Source of the DNA: JAHCHG01 sp041745765
Lineage (GTDB): Bacteria; Acidobacteriota; Blastocatellia; Pyrinomonadales; Pyrinomonadaceae
Direction: 5' to 3'
Length of the DNA stretch: 64,000 nucleotides
Assembly (NCBI GenBank): GCA_041745765.1
Contig: JBGTIH010000121.1
Location: 74,836 to 138,835 of the forward strand
Made by a program: the position numbers and the translations under genes
The notes under the pieces: model-generated
The model's database searches: none
Seen by the model: only the letters and a program-made list of their open reading frames with translations
What the model was told of the DNA's origin: nothing
Shown here: positions 9,158 to 17,017 of the stretch, piece by piece
Numbering within the stretch: the stretch's first letter is position 1
Layout: each line of letters opens with the position of its first letter

Positions 9158-9437
9158 AATTTTCGGTTTCGTATTCTTGCTGATATTTCGCTTCCGCTTT
9201 GCGGGCGGAAATGATGCGAATATTTTCTCCGTTCGCCTCTCTTTCGGCATAAATTACAAATAACAAACGTCGGCTCGAAAATCCGATCAGATAAAATCTT
9301 TCTTCTTCGATTGAATGCGCATAATCGAATTCTCGAACCGCATTCGGATCATAAAATGCTTCAATCGCTTCATCAAAACTTACGCCGTGAGTTTTGATGT
9401 TCAGAGCATTTTTATTGATGTCCCATTCAAACGTCAT
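9144..9437 (-). CDS. brnT: BrnT-family toxin (DUF497 RNase)
   Basis: The 97-residue BrnT family protein is a RelE-fold ribonuclease that degrades mRNA when unbound. The N-terminal FEWDINKNALNIKTHGVSF block is the family signature (F-x-W-D-x2-K-x6-KHG), here with T for K in KHG. FYDPNAVRE, RFYLIGFSSRRLLFVIYAER and the basic RIISARKAEAKYQQEYE tail carry the conserved arginines and ISAR motif. Its ATG overlaps the glmU stop by 4 bases (ATGA), so the toxin is translationally coupled to an essential cell-wall gene. The protein appears intact. Confidence 0.93.
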   Translation of the reverse strand: MTFEWDINKNALNIKTHGVSFDEAIEAFYDPNAVREFDYAHSIEEERFYLIGFSSRRLLFVIYAEREANGENIRIISARKAEAKYQQEYETENYGKE

Positions 9438-10870
9438 TGAGCGTTTCGTGAAGTTTCCGTTTCATCTTCGTTCAAAGTTTTTATCGTTCGCGCGGGCGCG
9501 CCGACGACTAATTTATTCGGCGGAACGTCTTTTGTAACAACGCTTCCCGCGCCGGTTGCTGCGCCGTCGCCGACTTTGACGGGCGCGACGAGCATCGTGT
9601 CGGAGCCGATTTTTACGTTATTGCCGATGTTCGTCGCGTGTTTGTTTTTGCCGTCGTAATTGCAGGTGATCGTTCCCGCGCCGATGTTTGTGTTTTCGCC
9701 GATGGTCGCGTCGCCCAAATATGTCAAATGACTCGCTTTCGAGTTTCTGCCGATGATCGAATTTTTTACTTCGACGTAATTGCCGACCTTCGCTTTTTCC
9801 TCGAGCCGCGCTTTCGGGCGCAGATGCGCGAAAGGTCCGATTTTGCAGTCGTTTCCGATTTCGGCGTTGGTTATTACGCAATTATCCAGAATTTCAACGC
9901 CGTGTCCGATTCTCGAATCGGCGATGCGCGTTCCCGAACGAATCGCGCAACCGTCGCCGATCACGGTTTCGCCTTCGATTGTAACATTCGGAAAAATCAC
10001 CGTGTCGCGCCCGATTTTTGCCTGTTCGCTGATATAGACGTTTTTCGGGTCAACAAAACTCACGCCGTAATCGAGCATCAGGCGCATCACCGTCCGGCGG
10101 CGGATGATTCGTTCCAAATCCGAAAGTTCGACGCGGTTGTTGATGCCGGAAACTTCGCGTGAATCGTTGTGATGATAGAGCGAAACGTCTTCGTCGGCAT
10201 CTCTTAAAATTCGCGGAACGTCCGTTAAATAATATTCGCCCTGCGCGTTATTGTTTTCCACATTAGATAGCGCATCGAAAAGTTTCTGCGTGTCGAAGCA
10301 ATAAATTCCCGAATTGATTTCGTTGATCTGACGTTGCTCGTCGCTCGCGTCCTTTTGTTCGATGATCTCATCGAAAAGTCCTTCTTCATCACGGACGATT
10401 CGCCCGTAACCCGCCGGATCGCTTAATTTTACGGTCAAAATCGTGCAAGCCGCGCCGCGCCCCCGATGATGATAATGCTGCTGGATCAAAGCCGCCAGAG
10501 TTTCGGCGCGAATCATTGGAACGTCGCCGGATAAAACAAGCAGAGTCGAATCTTCGGTTTCCAGAAATCCGCGTGCCGAATTTACCGCATCGCCCGTTCC
10601 TAATTGCTGTTTTTGCCAGACGAATTCTACGCGGTCTTCGTCTAATTCCTTCAAAACCGCGTCTTTTACGTCTTCGCCCTGATGCCCGATGACGACATAA
10701 ATCTTGCGCGGCGCAAGCGCGGAAGCCGTCCGGCAAACGTGATTGATCAGCGGACGACCGTCCAGCAGATGCAGAACCTTTGCCAGTTCCGAACGCATCC
10801 GCGTTCCTAGTCCGGCGGCTAAAATTAACACATCGAGCGGTTTCTGTTCATTGGAAGAAGTGTTTTCCAT
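9434..10870 (-). CDS. glmU: Bifunctional GlcN-1-P acetyltransferase / GlcNAc-1-P uridyltransferase
   Basis: GlmU makes UDP-GlcNAc in two steps in the cytoplasm. The N-terminal uridyltransferase domain has the nucleotide-binding ILAAGLGTRMRSELAKVLH signature, and LSGDVPMI supplies the metal-binding aspartate. After a helical linker the C-terminal left-handed beta-helix of hexapeptide repeats acetylates GlcN-1-P; GPFAHLRP, NYVEVKNS and IGAGTITCNYDGKNKH include expected active-site residues. The length of 478 is close to the family's 450-460. It lies 7 bases after yvcK and ends in the start codon of brnT. Confidence 0.98.
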   Translation of the reverse strand: MENTSSNEQKPLDVLILAAGLGTRMRSELAKVLHLLDGRPLINHVCRTASALAPRKIYVVIGHQGEDVKDAVLKELDEDRVEFVWQKQQLGTGDAVNSARGFLETEDSTLLVLSGDVPMIRAETLAALIQQHYHHRGRGAACTILTVKLSDPAGYGRIVRDEEGLFDEIIEQKDASDEQRQINEINSGIYCFDTQKLFDALSNVENNNAQGEYYLTDVPRILRDADEDVSLYHHNDSREVSGINNRVELSDLERIIRRRTVMRLMLDYGVSFVDPKNVYISEQAKIGRDTVIFPNVTIEGETVIGDGCAIRSGTRIADSRIGHGVEILDNCVITNAEIGNDCKIGPFAHLRPKARLEEKAKVGNYVEVKNSIIGRNSKASHLTYLGDATIGENTNIGAGTITCNYDGKNKHATNIGNNVKIGSDTMLVAPVKVGDGAATGAGSVVTKDVPPNKLVVGAPARTIKTLNEDETETSRNAQ

Positions 10871-10877
10871 ATAAATT

Positions 10878-11915
10878 CTAAAGCGTCAAAACTTTTTGTC
10901 TGACGGGCTGCATCGCGCATAACAGAACGGTTTGCGCCAATTTCTCGGGATGATGGCGAACTTTTTCGCCTTCGTCTAAAAGATTACCACAAACAATTTC
11001 CGCGCCTTCAATCATCTCCGGCGAAATCGAATCGGAAATGCCGATCTGCATTGCGCCTTCACCAGCATAAAGCGCCATCTGTGATTCGCTGATAAGATGA
11101 TTGTTGACGATTACGTAATCAAAATCAATTTCCGGCGCGTATTGACGAACGATTTCCAGATGTTTTCTGGCGGAAAACCCTTCGGTTTCGCCGGGCTGAG
11201 TCATCAGATTGCAGATAAAAATCTTGATCGCGGAAGATTCATTGATTGATTCGGGAACGCCTTTGACCAGCAAGGGCGGCAAAAGACTCGTAAAAAGCGA
11301 GCCGGGACCGACCGTGATGACGTCCGATTCATAAATTGCGGCTAAGGCTTCGGGCAGCGGATGACAGGTTTCCGGTTCGAGTTTTAATTGCTTGATTTTG
11401 TTTCCGACCTGTCCGATATTTGTTTCGCCGCGCACGACCGTGCCATCGAAAAGTTCCGCTGTCAGCCGCACATCGGCAACCGTCGCCGGATAAATATGTC
11501 CTTTGCTTGCCAGAATTTCCGACGAAAGTTTAACCGCTTCGGCAAAATCGCCCGTGATTTCCGAGAGCGCGGCAAGAAAAAGATTGCCGAAACTGTGTCC
11601 GCCTAAATGTCCGTCGCCGCGAAAACGATGTTTGAAAAGTTGCGATAAGAGATGCGAATCTTCCGAAAGCGCGACCATACAATTGCGTATATCGCCCGGC
11701 GGCGGCATTTGCAGTTCGTCGCGCAGTCTGCCCGAACTTCCGCCGTCATCGGACACGGCGACGATTCCCGACAGGTTTTTTATCCAGACGGGTTCATCTT
11801 CACCGGCTTTGACAAATCTTTTCAGTCCCGATAAAAGAGTCGAAAGACCGTTTCCGCCGCCGATGGCGACAAAATTTAGACCTTGCGAACTTTGTGAAAA
11901 CAAATGATTTTTCAT
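10878..11915 (-). CDS. yvcK: YvcK/GlmR-family (CofD-like) regulator of cell-wall precursor supply
   Basis: The 345-residue protein of the UPF0052/YvcK family has the N-terminal IGGGNGLSTLLSGLKRF nucleotide-sugar-binding motif. AVSDDGGSSGRLRDEL, PPGDIRNCMVALS, the GHSFGNLFLAAL block and VGPGSLFTSLLPPLLV are all diagnostic. In Bacillus subtilis the homologue (GlmR) binds UDP-GlcNAc and stimulates GlmS. Its placement 7 bases ahead of glmU and close to glmS supports the same role here, although that is inference. The first ATG at 11915 is followed directly by the family core. Confidence 0.93.
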   Translation of the reverse strand: MKNHLFSQSSQGLNFVAIGGGNGLSTLLSGLKRFVKAGEDEPVWIKNLSGIVAVSDDGGSSGRLRDELQMPPPGDIRNCMVALSEDSHLLSQLFKHRFRGDGHLGGHSFGNLFLAALSEITGDFAEAVKLSSEILASKGHIYPATVADVRLTAELFDGTVVRGETNIGQVGNKIKQLKLEPETCHPLPEALAAIYESDVITVGPGSLFTSLLPPLLVKGVPESINESSAIKIFICNLMTQPGETEGFSARKHLEIVRQYAPEIDFDYVIVNNHLISESQMALYAGEGAMQIGISDSISPEMIEGAEIVCGNLLDEGEKVRHHPEKLAQTVLLCAMQPVRQKVLTL

Positions 11916-12138
11916 TTTTACTTGATGGAATGTATCAAATTTGTCCGGCGAGTTTTTTGAGATTTATATTTTACTTATGAATTCTGAGATATAAAATTCG
12001 TACTAATTATCTTTTCTAAGAGCAATTAGACTGGAAAAGTGTAACATTTTCCATATTCTTGAGCAATAGTTTATATTGGCGGGCATTTTAAGTAGATAAA
12101 ATATTTAATGTTAAAAATGTATAAACACAAAAAAACAC

Positions 12139-12168
12139 TTGAAGCAATTGTAATCAATGTGCTAAATT
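12139..12168 (+). promoter_or_regulatory. Candidate sigma70 promoter for roadblock-mglA
   Basis: TTGAAG (12139-12144) and TAAATT (12163-12168) are separated by 18 bases, about 110 bases upstream of the roadblock gene. The match is moderate. It sits in the 365-base divergent gap (11916-12280) between yvcK and the roadblock gene, which otherwise shows only AT-rich sequence. Confidence 0.35.
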
Positions 12169-12280
12169 AATAGCGTGGTTTGTTAAAAACTCATCCGGCA
12201 AACCATATAAGCAAACAAATTGAAAAACTTGCAAATGTCTTACCTTAATTAATCAAACTATTCGAGAGAGAAAAAAATTA

Positions 12281-12763
12281 ATGGCAGAAACGCCCGTTAT
12301 TTTACACGAACAACAGTTTCAGAATATTAAATCCGTTCTCGCCCGGCTGTGCGTCGAATGCATCGCCCGCGTGGTGTTTCTGGTTGACCGCGACGGTCAG
12401 CCGATTGCCTTTTCGGGCGACATCGGAGATATGGATACAACAAGTTTTTCCAGTCTGGCGGCGGGAAATGTCGCCGCGACGACGAGTATGGCAAAACTTA
12501 TCGGCGAAAATGTTTTCCCGTCAATGATCCATGAGGGCGAGCGCGAAAGCATTTTTATCAGCATCATCGGCAGAAGTTTGCTGGTCGTGGTTTTCGATGA
12601 AAAATCAACGCTCGGTCTGGTTAAAATCAGAGCAAAGCGGGCGACTTATGAGATTGCCGAAATTTTAGAAAGAGTCGCCTACGATTCGGCAAATCGAAGT
12701 CTTGAAGATGTCGCATTTTTCGCCGATATTACCGATGAAGATATTGACAGCTTATTTAATTAG
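12281..12763 (+). CDS. Roadblock/LC7-domain protein (MglB-like)
   Basis: This 160-residue protein has one roadblock/LC7 domain (about residues 15-125): FLVDRDGQPIAFSG, SSLAAGNVAATTSMAKLIGE and the SIFISIIGRSLLVVVFDE strands. MglB-type roadblock proteins are GTPase-activating partners of MglA and set its place at a cell pole. The next gene, 41 bases downstream, encodes MglA, which supports that pairing. A short acidic tail (DITDEDIDSLFN) follows the domain. A purine-rich stretch (GAGAGAGAAAAAAA) precedes the ATG. What the pair controls here (motility, polarity or secretion) is not shown by the sequence. Confidence 0.88.
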   Translation: MAETPVILHEQQFQNIKSVLARLCVECIARVVFLVDRDGQPIAFSGDIGDMDTTSFSSLAAGNVAATTSMAKLIGENVFPSMIHEGERESIFISIIGRSLLVVVFDEKSTLGLVKIRAKRATYEIAEILERVAYDSANRSLEDVAFFADITDEDIDSLFN

Positions 12764-12804
12764 TTTTGATTTGCATTTGAAAATCAAAAACCGAAGATAA
12801 AATT

Positions 12805-13389
12805 ATGACATTTATTAATTACGCATCGCGCGAAATTAACTGCAAAATAGTTTATTACGGTCCGGGTTTGTGCGGGAAAACGACGAACCTGCAATATATC
12901 TATGATTCGACCGCGCCGCAAGCCAAAGGTAAATTGATCTCTCTGGCAACCGAAACAGACCGCACGTTATTTTTCGATTTTATGCCGCTCGAACTCGGCA
13001 CGGTTCGCGGCTTCAAAACGCGTTTTCACCTTTACACCGTTCCCGGACAGGTTTATTACGACGCTTCGCGCAAATTGATCTTAAAAGGCGTTGACGGCGT
13101 TGTGTTTGTTGCCGACTCGCAGGAAGAGCGCATTGATGCCAATATCGAATCGCTCTATAACTTAGAAGAAAATTTGCAATCGCAAGGCTACGATCTAAAA
13201 GAGTTGCCGTATGTTTTGCAGCTTAATAAACGCGATCTGCCGAATGTCATCTCGACGGAAGAATTAACCGCCGAACTCCAGCGTAAGGGCGAACCCGTTT
13301 TTGAAGCTACCGCGCCGACCGGAGTCGGTGTGTTCGACACGCTCAAAGCAGTCGCCAAACAGGTTTTGACCGAACTCAGAAAAAGCTAA
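12805..13389 (+). CDS. mglA: MglA-type small Ras-like GTPase
   Basis: The 194-residue Ras-superfamily GTPase has P-loop YYGPGLCGKT (G19-T26). A TVPGQ motif replaces the usual DTPG or DTAG, a known feature of MglA, and VYYDASRKLILKGVDGVVFV follows. NKRD at about 145-148 gives guanine specificity. In Myxococcus MglA sets front-rear polarity and recruits motility machinery. It is coupled to the upstream roadblock gene, its probable GAP. The length matches MglA (about 195). It may end its transcript before 13461, where an inverted repeat begins. Confidence 0.95.
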   Translation: MTFINYASREINCKIVYYGPGLCGKTTNLQYIYDSTAPQAKGKLISLATETDRTLFFDFMPLELGTVRGFKTRFHLYTVPGQVYYDASRKLILKGVDGVVFVADSQEERIDANIESLYNLEENLQSQGYDLKELPYVLQLNKRDLPNVISTEELTAELQRKGEPVFEATAPTGVGVFDTLKAVAKQVLTELRKS

Positions 13390-13460
13390 ATCTTGTTTGT
13401 TTTATTCTAATTTAAAACTTTTGAGTTTTCATAGCTGATCGTTAAAAAAGAAATTTTGAC

Positions 13461-13534
13461 TTCGGAATAAGTGAAAAGTGAAAGGTTAGAAGTGATAAAT
13501 CGGCTCGGAACACAAACTTTTCACTTATTCCGAA
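13461..13534. repeat. Inverted repeat with heptamer units
   Basis: A perfect 19-bp inverted repeat (13461-13479 and 13516-13534; starts TTCGGAATAAGTGAAAAG) encloses a 36-base loop. From 13471 the sequence runs in 7-base units GTGAAAA, GTGAAAG, GTTAGAA, GTGATAA. It lies between mglA and a small exported protein and has no U-tract, so it is not a standard terminator. A related TTTCGGAATAAGT string appears near 36978. Confidence 0.75.
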
Positions 13535-13584
13535 AAAGTATTTTTCACGCCTTACAAATCCAAACTGCCGGAGATAATAATTTT

Positions 13585-13905
13585 ATGAAGATAAAAACTC
13601 TCTTAATTTTTACGATTACATTGATTTCAGGACTTTGGTTCGCCGGTTTTTTCGAGCAATACAAAGTTAAAATCGGCATCACTAAAACCTTCAGCCGAGC
13701 CGAAGTTAAAAACCTTGTCGGGAAAAATGTTCGGGAAAAATGTTTAGAACAAAATCGGCAAAAATCGAAAGTCGGCAAAGTAATCGGTTATTCCGGCAGT
13801 TTTTTCGGACAAGTTCGCCCGCATATCAAATGGACTGATGAAAAAGTAAAATACACCGCTTACCCGAAAAGCTATTTTGAAGAATGTATCGAGGTGATTA
13901 AATGA
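13585..13905 (+). CDS. Small exported or membrane-anchored protein, tandem paralogue 1
   Basis: I do not recognise the family. The 106-residue product starts with a hydrophobic segment (LLIFTITLISGLWFAGFF) that is a signal anchor or uncleaved signal peptide. The exported part has FSRAEVKNLVGKNVREKC, a glycine/serine loop and a final cysteine in YFEECIEVIK. The next gene encodes a homologue with the same layout (F-S/T-R/K-x-EV-x2-L-x-GK-x-V-x3-C and a terminal FE-x-C). The two cysteines could form a disulfide. I start at the ATG at 13585 because GGAG lies 11 bases upstream; the frame upstream runs through the inverted repeat. Its stop overlaps the next start by 4 bases. Confidence 0.6.
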   Translation: MKIKTLLIFTITLISGLWFAGFFEQYKVKIGITKTFSRAEVKNLVGKNVREKCLEQNRQKSKVGKVIGYSGSFFGQVRPHIKWTDEKVKYTAYPKSYFEECIEVIK

Positions 13906-14219
13906 AATATTTTCCGACAACAAAATTCATTGCCGTTTTCTTTGTAACTTTTCTTTTAAGTCTGTCATTTCACGCATATTTCGGAAGATATACATTTTCT
14001 TATTCCGTTGAAAAAACTTTTACAAAACAGGAAGTGAGCGATTTATCGGGAAAGAGAGTTTTTAATACTTGTTTCCGAAACAATTCCGAAGGCACTATTT
14101 CAGGGTTTGATAAAAATCTGGGAATTGAGATGACTCACGACGAACCGATTTTCGGAAAATTCACAAAGTCTTATTATGATAAACAGACATTTGAAAAATG
14201 TTTGATTGTAATTGATTAA
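13902..14219 (+). CDS. Small exported or membrane-anchored protein, tandem paralogue 2
   Basis: This 105-residue product has an N-terminal hydrophobic segment (FIAVFFVTFLLSLSFHAYF) and is clearly related to its upstream neighbour: FTKQEVSDLSGKRVFNTC aligns with FSRAEVKNLVGKNVREKC, and both end in a short strand with a cysteine (FEKCLIVID). The pair overlaps by ATGA, so they are probably translated together. No known domain is recognised; a duplicated periplasmic or outer-surface protein is the most that can be said. A strong terminator hairpin follows 21 bases after the stop. Confidence 0.6.
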   Translation: MKYFPTTKFIAVFFVTFLLSLSFHAYFGRYTFSYSVEKTFTKQEVSDLSGKRVFNTCFRNNSEGTISGFDKNLGIEMTHDEPIFGKFTKSYYDKQTFEKCLIVID

Positions 14220-14240
14220 AGTAATCTGAAAAATAAACAC

Positions 14241-14283
14241 GAAAAAGCCGCTTGAGTTTTCTGTGAACTCAAGCGGCTTTTTC
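14241..14283. terminator. Bidirectional intrinsic terminator
   Basis: A perfect 18-bp stem (14241-14258 with 14266-14283; core AAAAAGCCGCTTGAG) has a 7-base loop and A/T-rich outer arms that give a U-tract on both strands. It sits between the convergent paralogue pair and the fasciclin gene. Confidence 0.9.
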
Positions 14284-14306
14284 GAGAAGATCAGGTTATA
14301 AAAAAA

Positions 14307-14984
14307 TTACTTCGGCATCAAAACCGTATCAATTACGTGAATCACACCGTTTGACTGCATGACATCGGCGGTTGTAACTTTCGATTTTCCGCCTTTTGCG
14401 TCGGTAATGATGACATCATTTCCTTCCATCGAAGCGGTAATTTCCGCGCCTTGAACGGTTTTCAAGGTTGCTTTACCGTTTCCGTCCTTGATCGCTTTGG
14501 CAACCGCCGCCGCGTCGAGTTTTCCACTGACAACGTGATATGTCAGAATGCCTTTCAGATCAGCCTTTTTATCGGGTTTGAGCAAACCGTCAACCGTTCC
14601 GGCGGGCAATTTTTCAAACGCCGCATTGGTCGGCGCGAAAACCGTGAACGGTCCCGTGCCTTTCAGCGTTTCCACCAAATCAGCCGCTTTAACAGCAGCA
14701 ACCAGAGTTGTGTGGTCTTTCGATTGCGAAGCATTGTCCACAATGTCTTTAGTTGCCAACATCGGCGCGCCGCCGACCATCGGATTTTCACCGCTTGCCG
14801 TGCTGTTTGCGTTTGAATTCATCATATTTGAATTCATCGTATTGGTATTGTTCATCGCGCTGTTCGTATTTGTCATATTCGAATTCGTGCGATTCGTATT
14901 TGTATTTGTTGTCGGTTCGGAGCAAGCCGTTAATAAGGCAAATGCCGATACCGTGCAAAATGTAATAATTAATTTCTGTTTCAT
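14307..14984 (-). CDS. Fasciclin (FAS1) domain lipoprotein
   Basis: This 225-residue protein has a lipoprotein signal peptide with lipobox LLTAC (acylated Cys at residue 21). An Asn/Thr/Met-rich linker of about 40 residues (TNTNRTNSNMTNTN) reaches across the envelope, then a single FAS1 domain runs from about 80 to the end: HTTLVAAVKAADLVETLKG, GPFTVFAPTNAAFEKLP, LTYHVVSGKL and VMQSNGVIHVIDTVLMP. FAS1 domains mediate adhesion or protein contact at the cell surface. The ATG at 14984 is preceded by AAGGAAGGAT, a strong ribosome site. An 8-bp inverted repeat lies in its leader at 15010-15036. Confidence 0.93.
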   Translation of the reverse strand: MKQKLIITFCTVSAFALLTACSEPTTNTNTNRTNSNMTNTNSAMNNTNTMNSNMMNSNANSTASGENPMVGGAPMLATKDIVDNASQSKDHTTLVAAVKAADLVETLKGTGPFTVFAPTNAAFEKLPAGTVDGLLKPDKKADLKGILTYHVVSGKLDAAAVAKAIKDGNGKATLKTVQGAEITASMEGNDVIITDAKGGKSKVTTADVMQSNGVIHVIDTVLMPK

Positions 14985-15009
14985 ATATCCTTCCTTTTTT
15001 TTCGATTTC

Positions 15010-15036
15010 AAGCGTAATTTTCTAAAATTTACGCTT
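15010..15036. promoter_or_regulatory. Inverted repeat in the leader of the fasciclin gene
   Basis: AAGCGTAA (15010-15017) and TTACGCTT (15029-15036) are separated by 11 bases and lie 25 bases upstream of the start codon. They could be an operator or a leader hairpin. The rest of the 363-base gap 14985-15347 between dcd (which reads toward it) and this gene shows no gene or clear promoter. Confidence 0.35.
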
Positions 15037-15347
15037 CCATACAAAATTACGCCGATAGTTTTCTAAATTTAAATCTATCGCGCACTTTGTATTTCTGTTT
15101 TCCAACAAATACGTTTTCGTTATGAATTAAGAATTGGATTCAAAAAAATAAAAAAATATTTGTCTTGAGAAAAGTGTTTGAAAATCGCATTCCGTAAAAT
15201 TTAAGTGTTCAGCTTAAAACAGATACCGTTTAGCCGGAAACAAAAAAATCAGACGGAACTTTGCCAAGCGATTGAAACGACACTAATACTATTTATCAAA
15301 CTGAAACTTTTCTGTCTGAAAATAAAGTATGCCTACAAGACCAAATA

Positions 15348-15938
15348 TCAAACTTTGGCGTAGGTTAAACCGGTTTGTCCCTGATATTTTCCGCCGCGGT
15401 CTTCATAGGAAACCGAACAATTTTCGTCCGATTCAAAAAATAAAATTTGTCCGATGCCTTCGTTGACATAAACTCTGAGCGGCAAATTTGCCAGATTTCC
15501 GATCTCGACCACCAAACGTCCCGTCCAGCCGGCTTCGAGCGGCGTTGTGTTGACGAGCAAACCGGCGCGTGCGTACGTTGATTTCCCAAGTGCAATTCCT
15601 GTTACGTTGCGCGGCATTTTAAAGGTTTCGACCGTTACGCCCAAACCGTAGTGATGCGGCGGCAAAAGATAATATTTCGAGCCGTCCGTCGCTTCGTGCA
15701 GTTCGGGTTCGATCAGAGATTTGTCGTCGAATCTTTTCGGATCAATTTCCGAGCCGTAGACGGAAGAAAAAATGCGAAAACCGTCGTCGGCGAGGCGCAT
15801 ATCGTAGCCGTAACTGGAAAGTCCGGCGGAAATTATCTTATTTCCGTTGACTTCTCTGACAAGTTCGGACAGAAAAGGCGAAATCATCTGGTGTTCTTCA
15901 GCCATCCGGCGAAGCCATAAATCCGATTTAATAGTCAT
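15348..15938 (-). CDS. dcd: dCTP deaminase
   Basis: Dcd converts dCTP to dUTP (bifunctional relatives go on to dUMP), feeding thymidylate synthesis. The 196 residues match the family length of about 190. Conserved blocks are SSYGYDMRLADDGFRIF, the catalytic GKSTYARAGLLVNTTPLEAGWTG region with its glutamate, NLANLPLRVYVNEGIGQILFF, and a C-terminal GKYQGQTGLTYAKV lid. The Q-T-G end of the lid is typical of the Dcd subfamily. It stands alone between the fasciclin gene and the DUF4097-like pair. Confidence 0.95.
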   Translation of the reverse strand: MTIKSDLWLRRMAEEHQMISPFLSELVREVNGNKIISAGLSSYGYDMRLADDGFRIFSSVYGSEIDPKRFDDKSLIEPELHEATDGSKYYLLPPHHYGLGVTVETFKMPRNVTGIALGKSTYARAGLLVNTTPLEAGWTGRLVVEIGNLANLPLRVYVNEGIGQILFFESDENCSVSYEDRGGKYQGQTGLTYAKV

Positions 15939-16031
15939 AAATTAAAAATCCGCAAAAAAAATGGAAAGCGATAAGAAAAAATAACTTATCACTTTCCATT
16001 TGTAAAATTCAAAAACGCGGGGCGTAAAACT

Positions 16032-16889
16032 TTAATCCAAAGGCTGATTGATTGCGCTCAGTTTCAAAATTCCGTCGCCGATAACAAAGTTCAGGGGCGT
16101 GCCGCCGCTGCCGGCTTTTGCCAGAATTATTTTTTCGGTAAATTCTGTGCGGTCGCGTTTTTTCAAATCTTTCAGAGAGTTTTCGATTTGCCCCGAACGC
16201 AGAACTTTGGCATCAATTTCGGCATTCATATTTTGCGCCATTTGCACATTCATTGTTCCGCTGACAAGCTGGATGTCAATATTTCTTCCGCGCCAACTGC
16301 GGTGCGGAATCGTTACGTCAACATTTCCTTTGCCGAAAGCTGCCGAAACCATTCCGCCGATTAAATCCAGTCGGGCGTTTGTTTCCAAAAATTTTATCCT
16401 CATCGTGCCTTCGATCTTTGAAACATTCAAATCGCCGATTCCGCCGTCAATTTCCAGATCGCAATAAATCGGAACTTTGATTTTATAATTAATTTGAAAA
16501 GGCATTTCGAGCAGATGTTTTGGAAATTTTTTCGCCGTTTTTTTGAGATATTTTTTGTCATTTGTTCCGAGACTGATGATTCGTGTGTGGGCAAATCCGA
16601 TGTCGGTGACAAATCCGACGACTGCTGCCATTTGAGCCAGATCGCTTTCGTTTGCGCCTTGAACTTCGATTTCCGCCGAAATTTCGATCTCGTTTTTTTG
16701 CCAACCTTCAATTTCGATTGAACCGTTTCGCGCTCCGATGATCGAAACCGTTCCGCCCACGCCGAATTCGATGGTGTCAGTTTTATAAGTCGTGCGTTTT
16801 AATAATTTACCTTGCGCGTTGGAAATTAAATTAAAGCTGAAAATAATGGCGGCAAAAAGAAACAGATGGATTATTTTTTGATTTTTCAT
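16032..16889 (-). CDS. Exported DUF4097-like beta-helical protein
   Basis: The 285-residue protein has a signal peptide (IIHLFLFAAIIFSFNLISNAQ). The mature part opens with TVSIIGARNGSIEIEGWQKNEIEISAEI, a pattern shared with the next gene upstream (GTVTVEGWNKDEVQITAYL) and typical of DUF4097/DUF2807-like adhesin beta-helices. A middle block with LEIDGGIGDLNVSKIEGTM continues the repeating strands. It is secreted or surface-located; function unknown. It lies 128 bases downstream of its paralogue and probably belongs to the ECF-sigma operon. Confidence 0.72.
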   Translation of the reverse strand: MKNQKIIHLFLFAAIIFSFNLISNAQGKLLKRTTYKTDTIEFGVGGTVSIIGARNGSIEIEGWQKNEIEISAEIEVQGANESDLAQMAAVVGFVTDIGFAHTRIISLGTNDKKYLKKTAKKFPKHLLEMPFQINYKIKVPIYCDLEIDGGIGDLNVSKIEGTMRIKFLETNARLDLIGGMVSAAFGKGNVDVTIPHRSWRGRNIDIQLVSGTMNVQMAQNMNAEIDAKVLRSGQIENSLKDLKKRDRTEFTEKIILAKAGSGGTPLNFVIGDGILKLSAINQPLD

Positions 16890-17017
16890 GGTTGATTTGC
16901 AGGGAAGAAAATTTGCTGGAATTGAAAAGCAGTTCGGATATAAAGGGATACAGAAGCATAACGCGCCTGACTTTTTAATCCTAGCTTTTAACCGGTCGTT
17001 TGGTCAAGACTTTTTTA

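Noticed and set aside
9638..10162. Long open frame opposite glmU
   Set aside because: It lies wholly antisense to a clear glmU, has no recognisable motif and reflects codon bias of the real gene; the same applies to other antisense frames, for example within glmS (7150-7851) and at 42169-42729.
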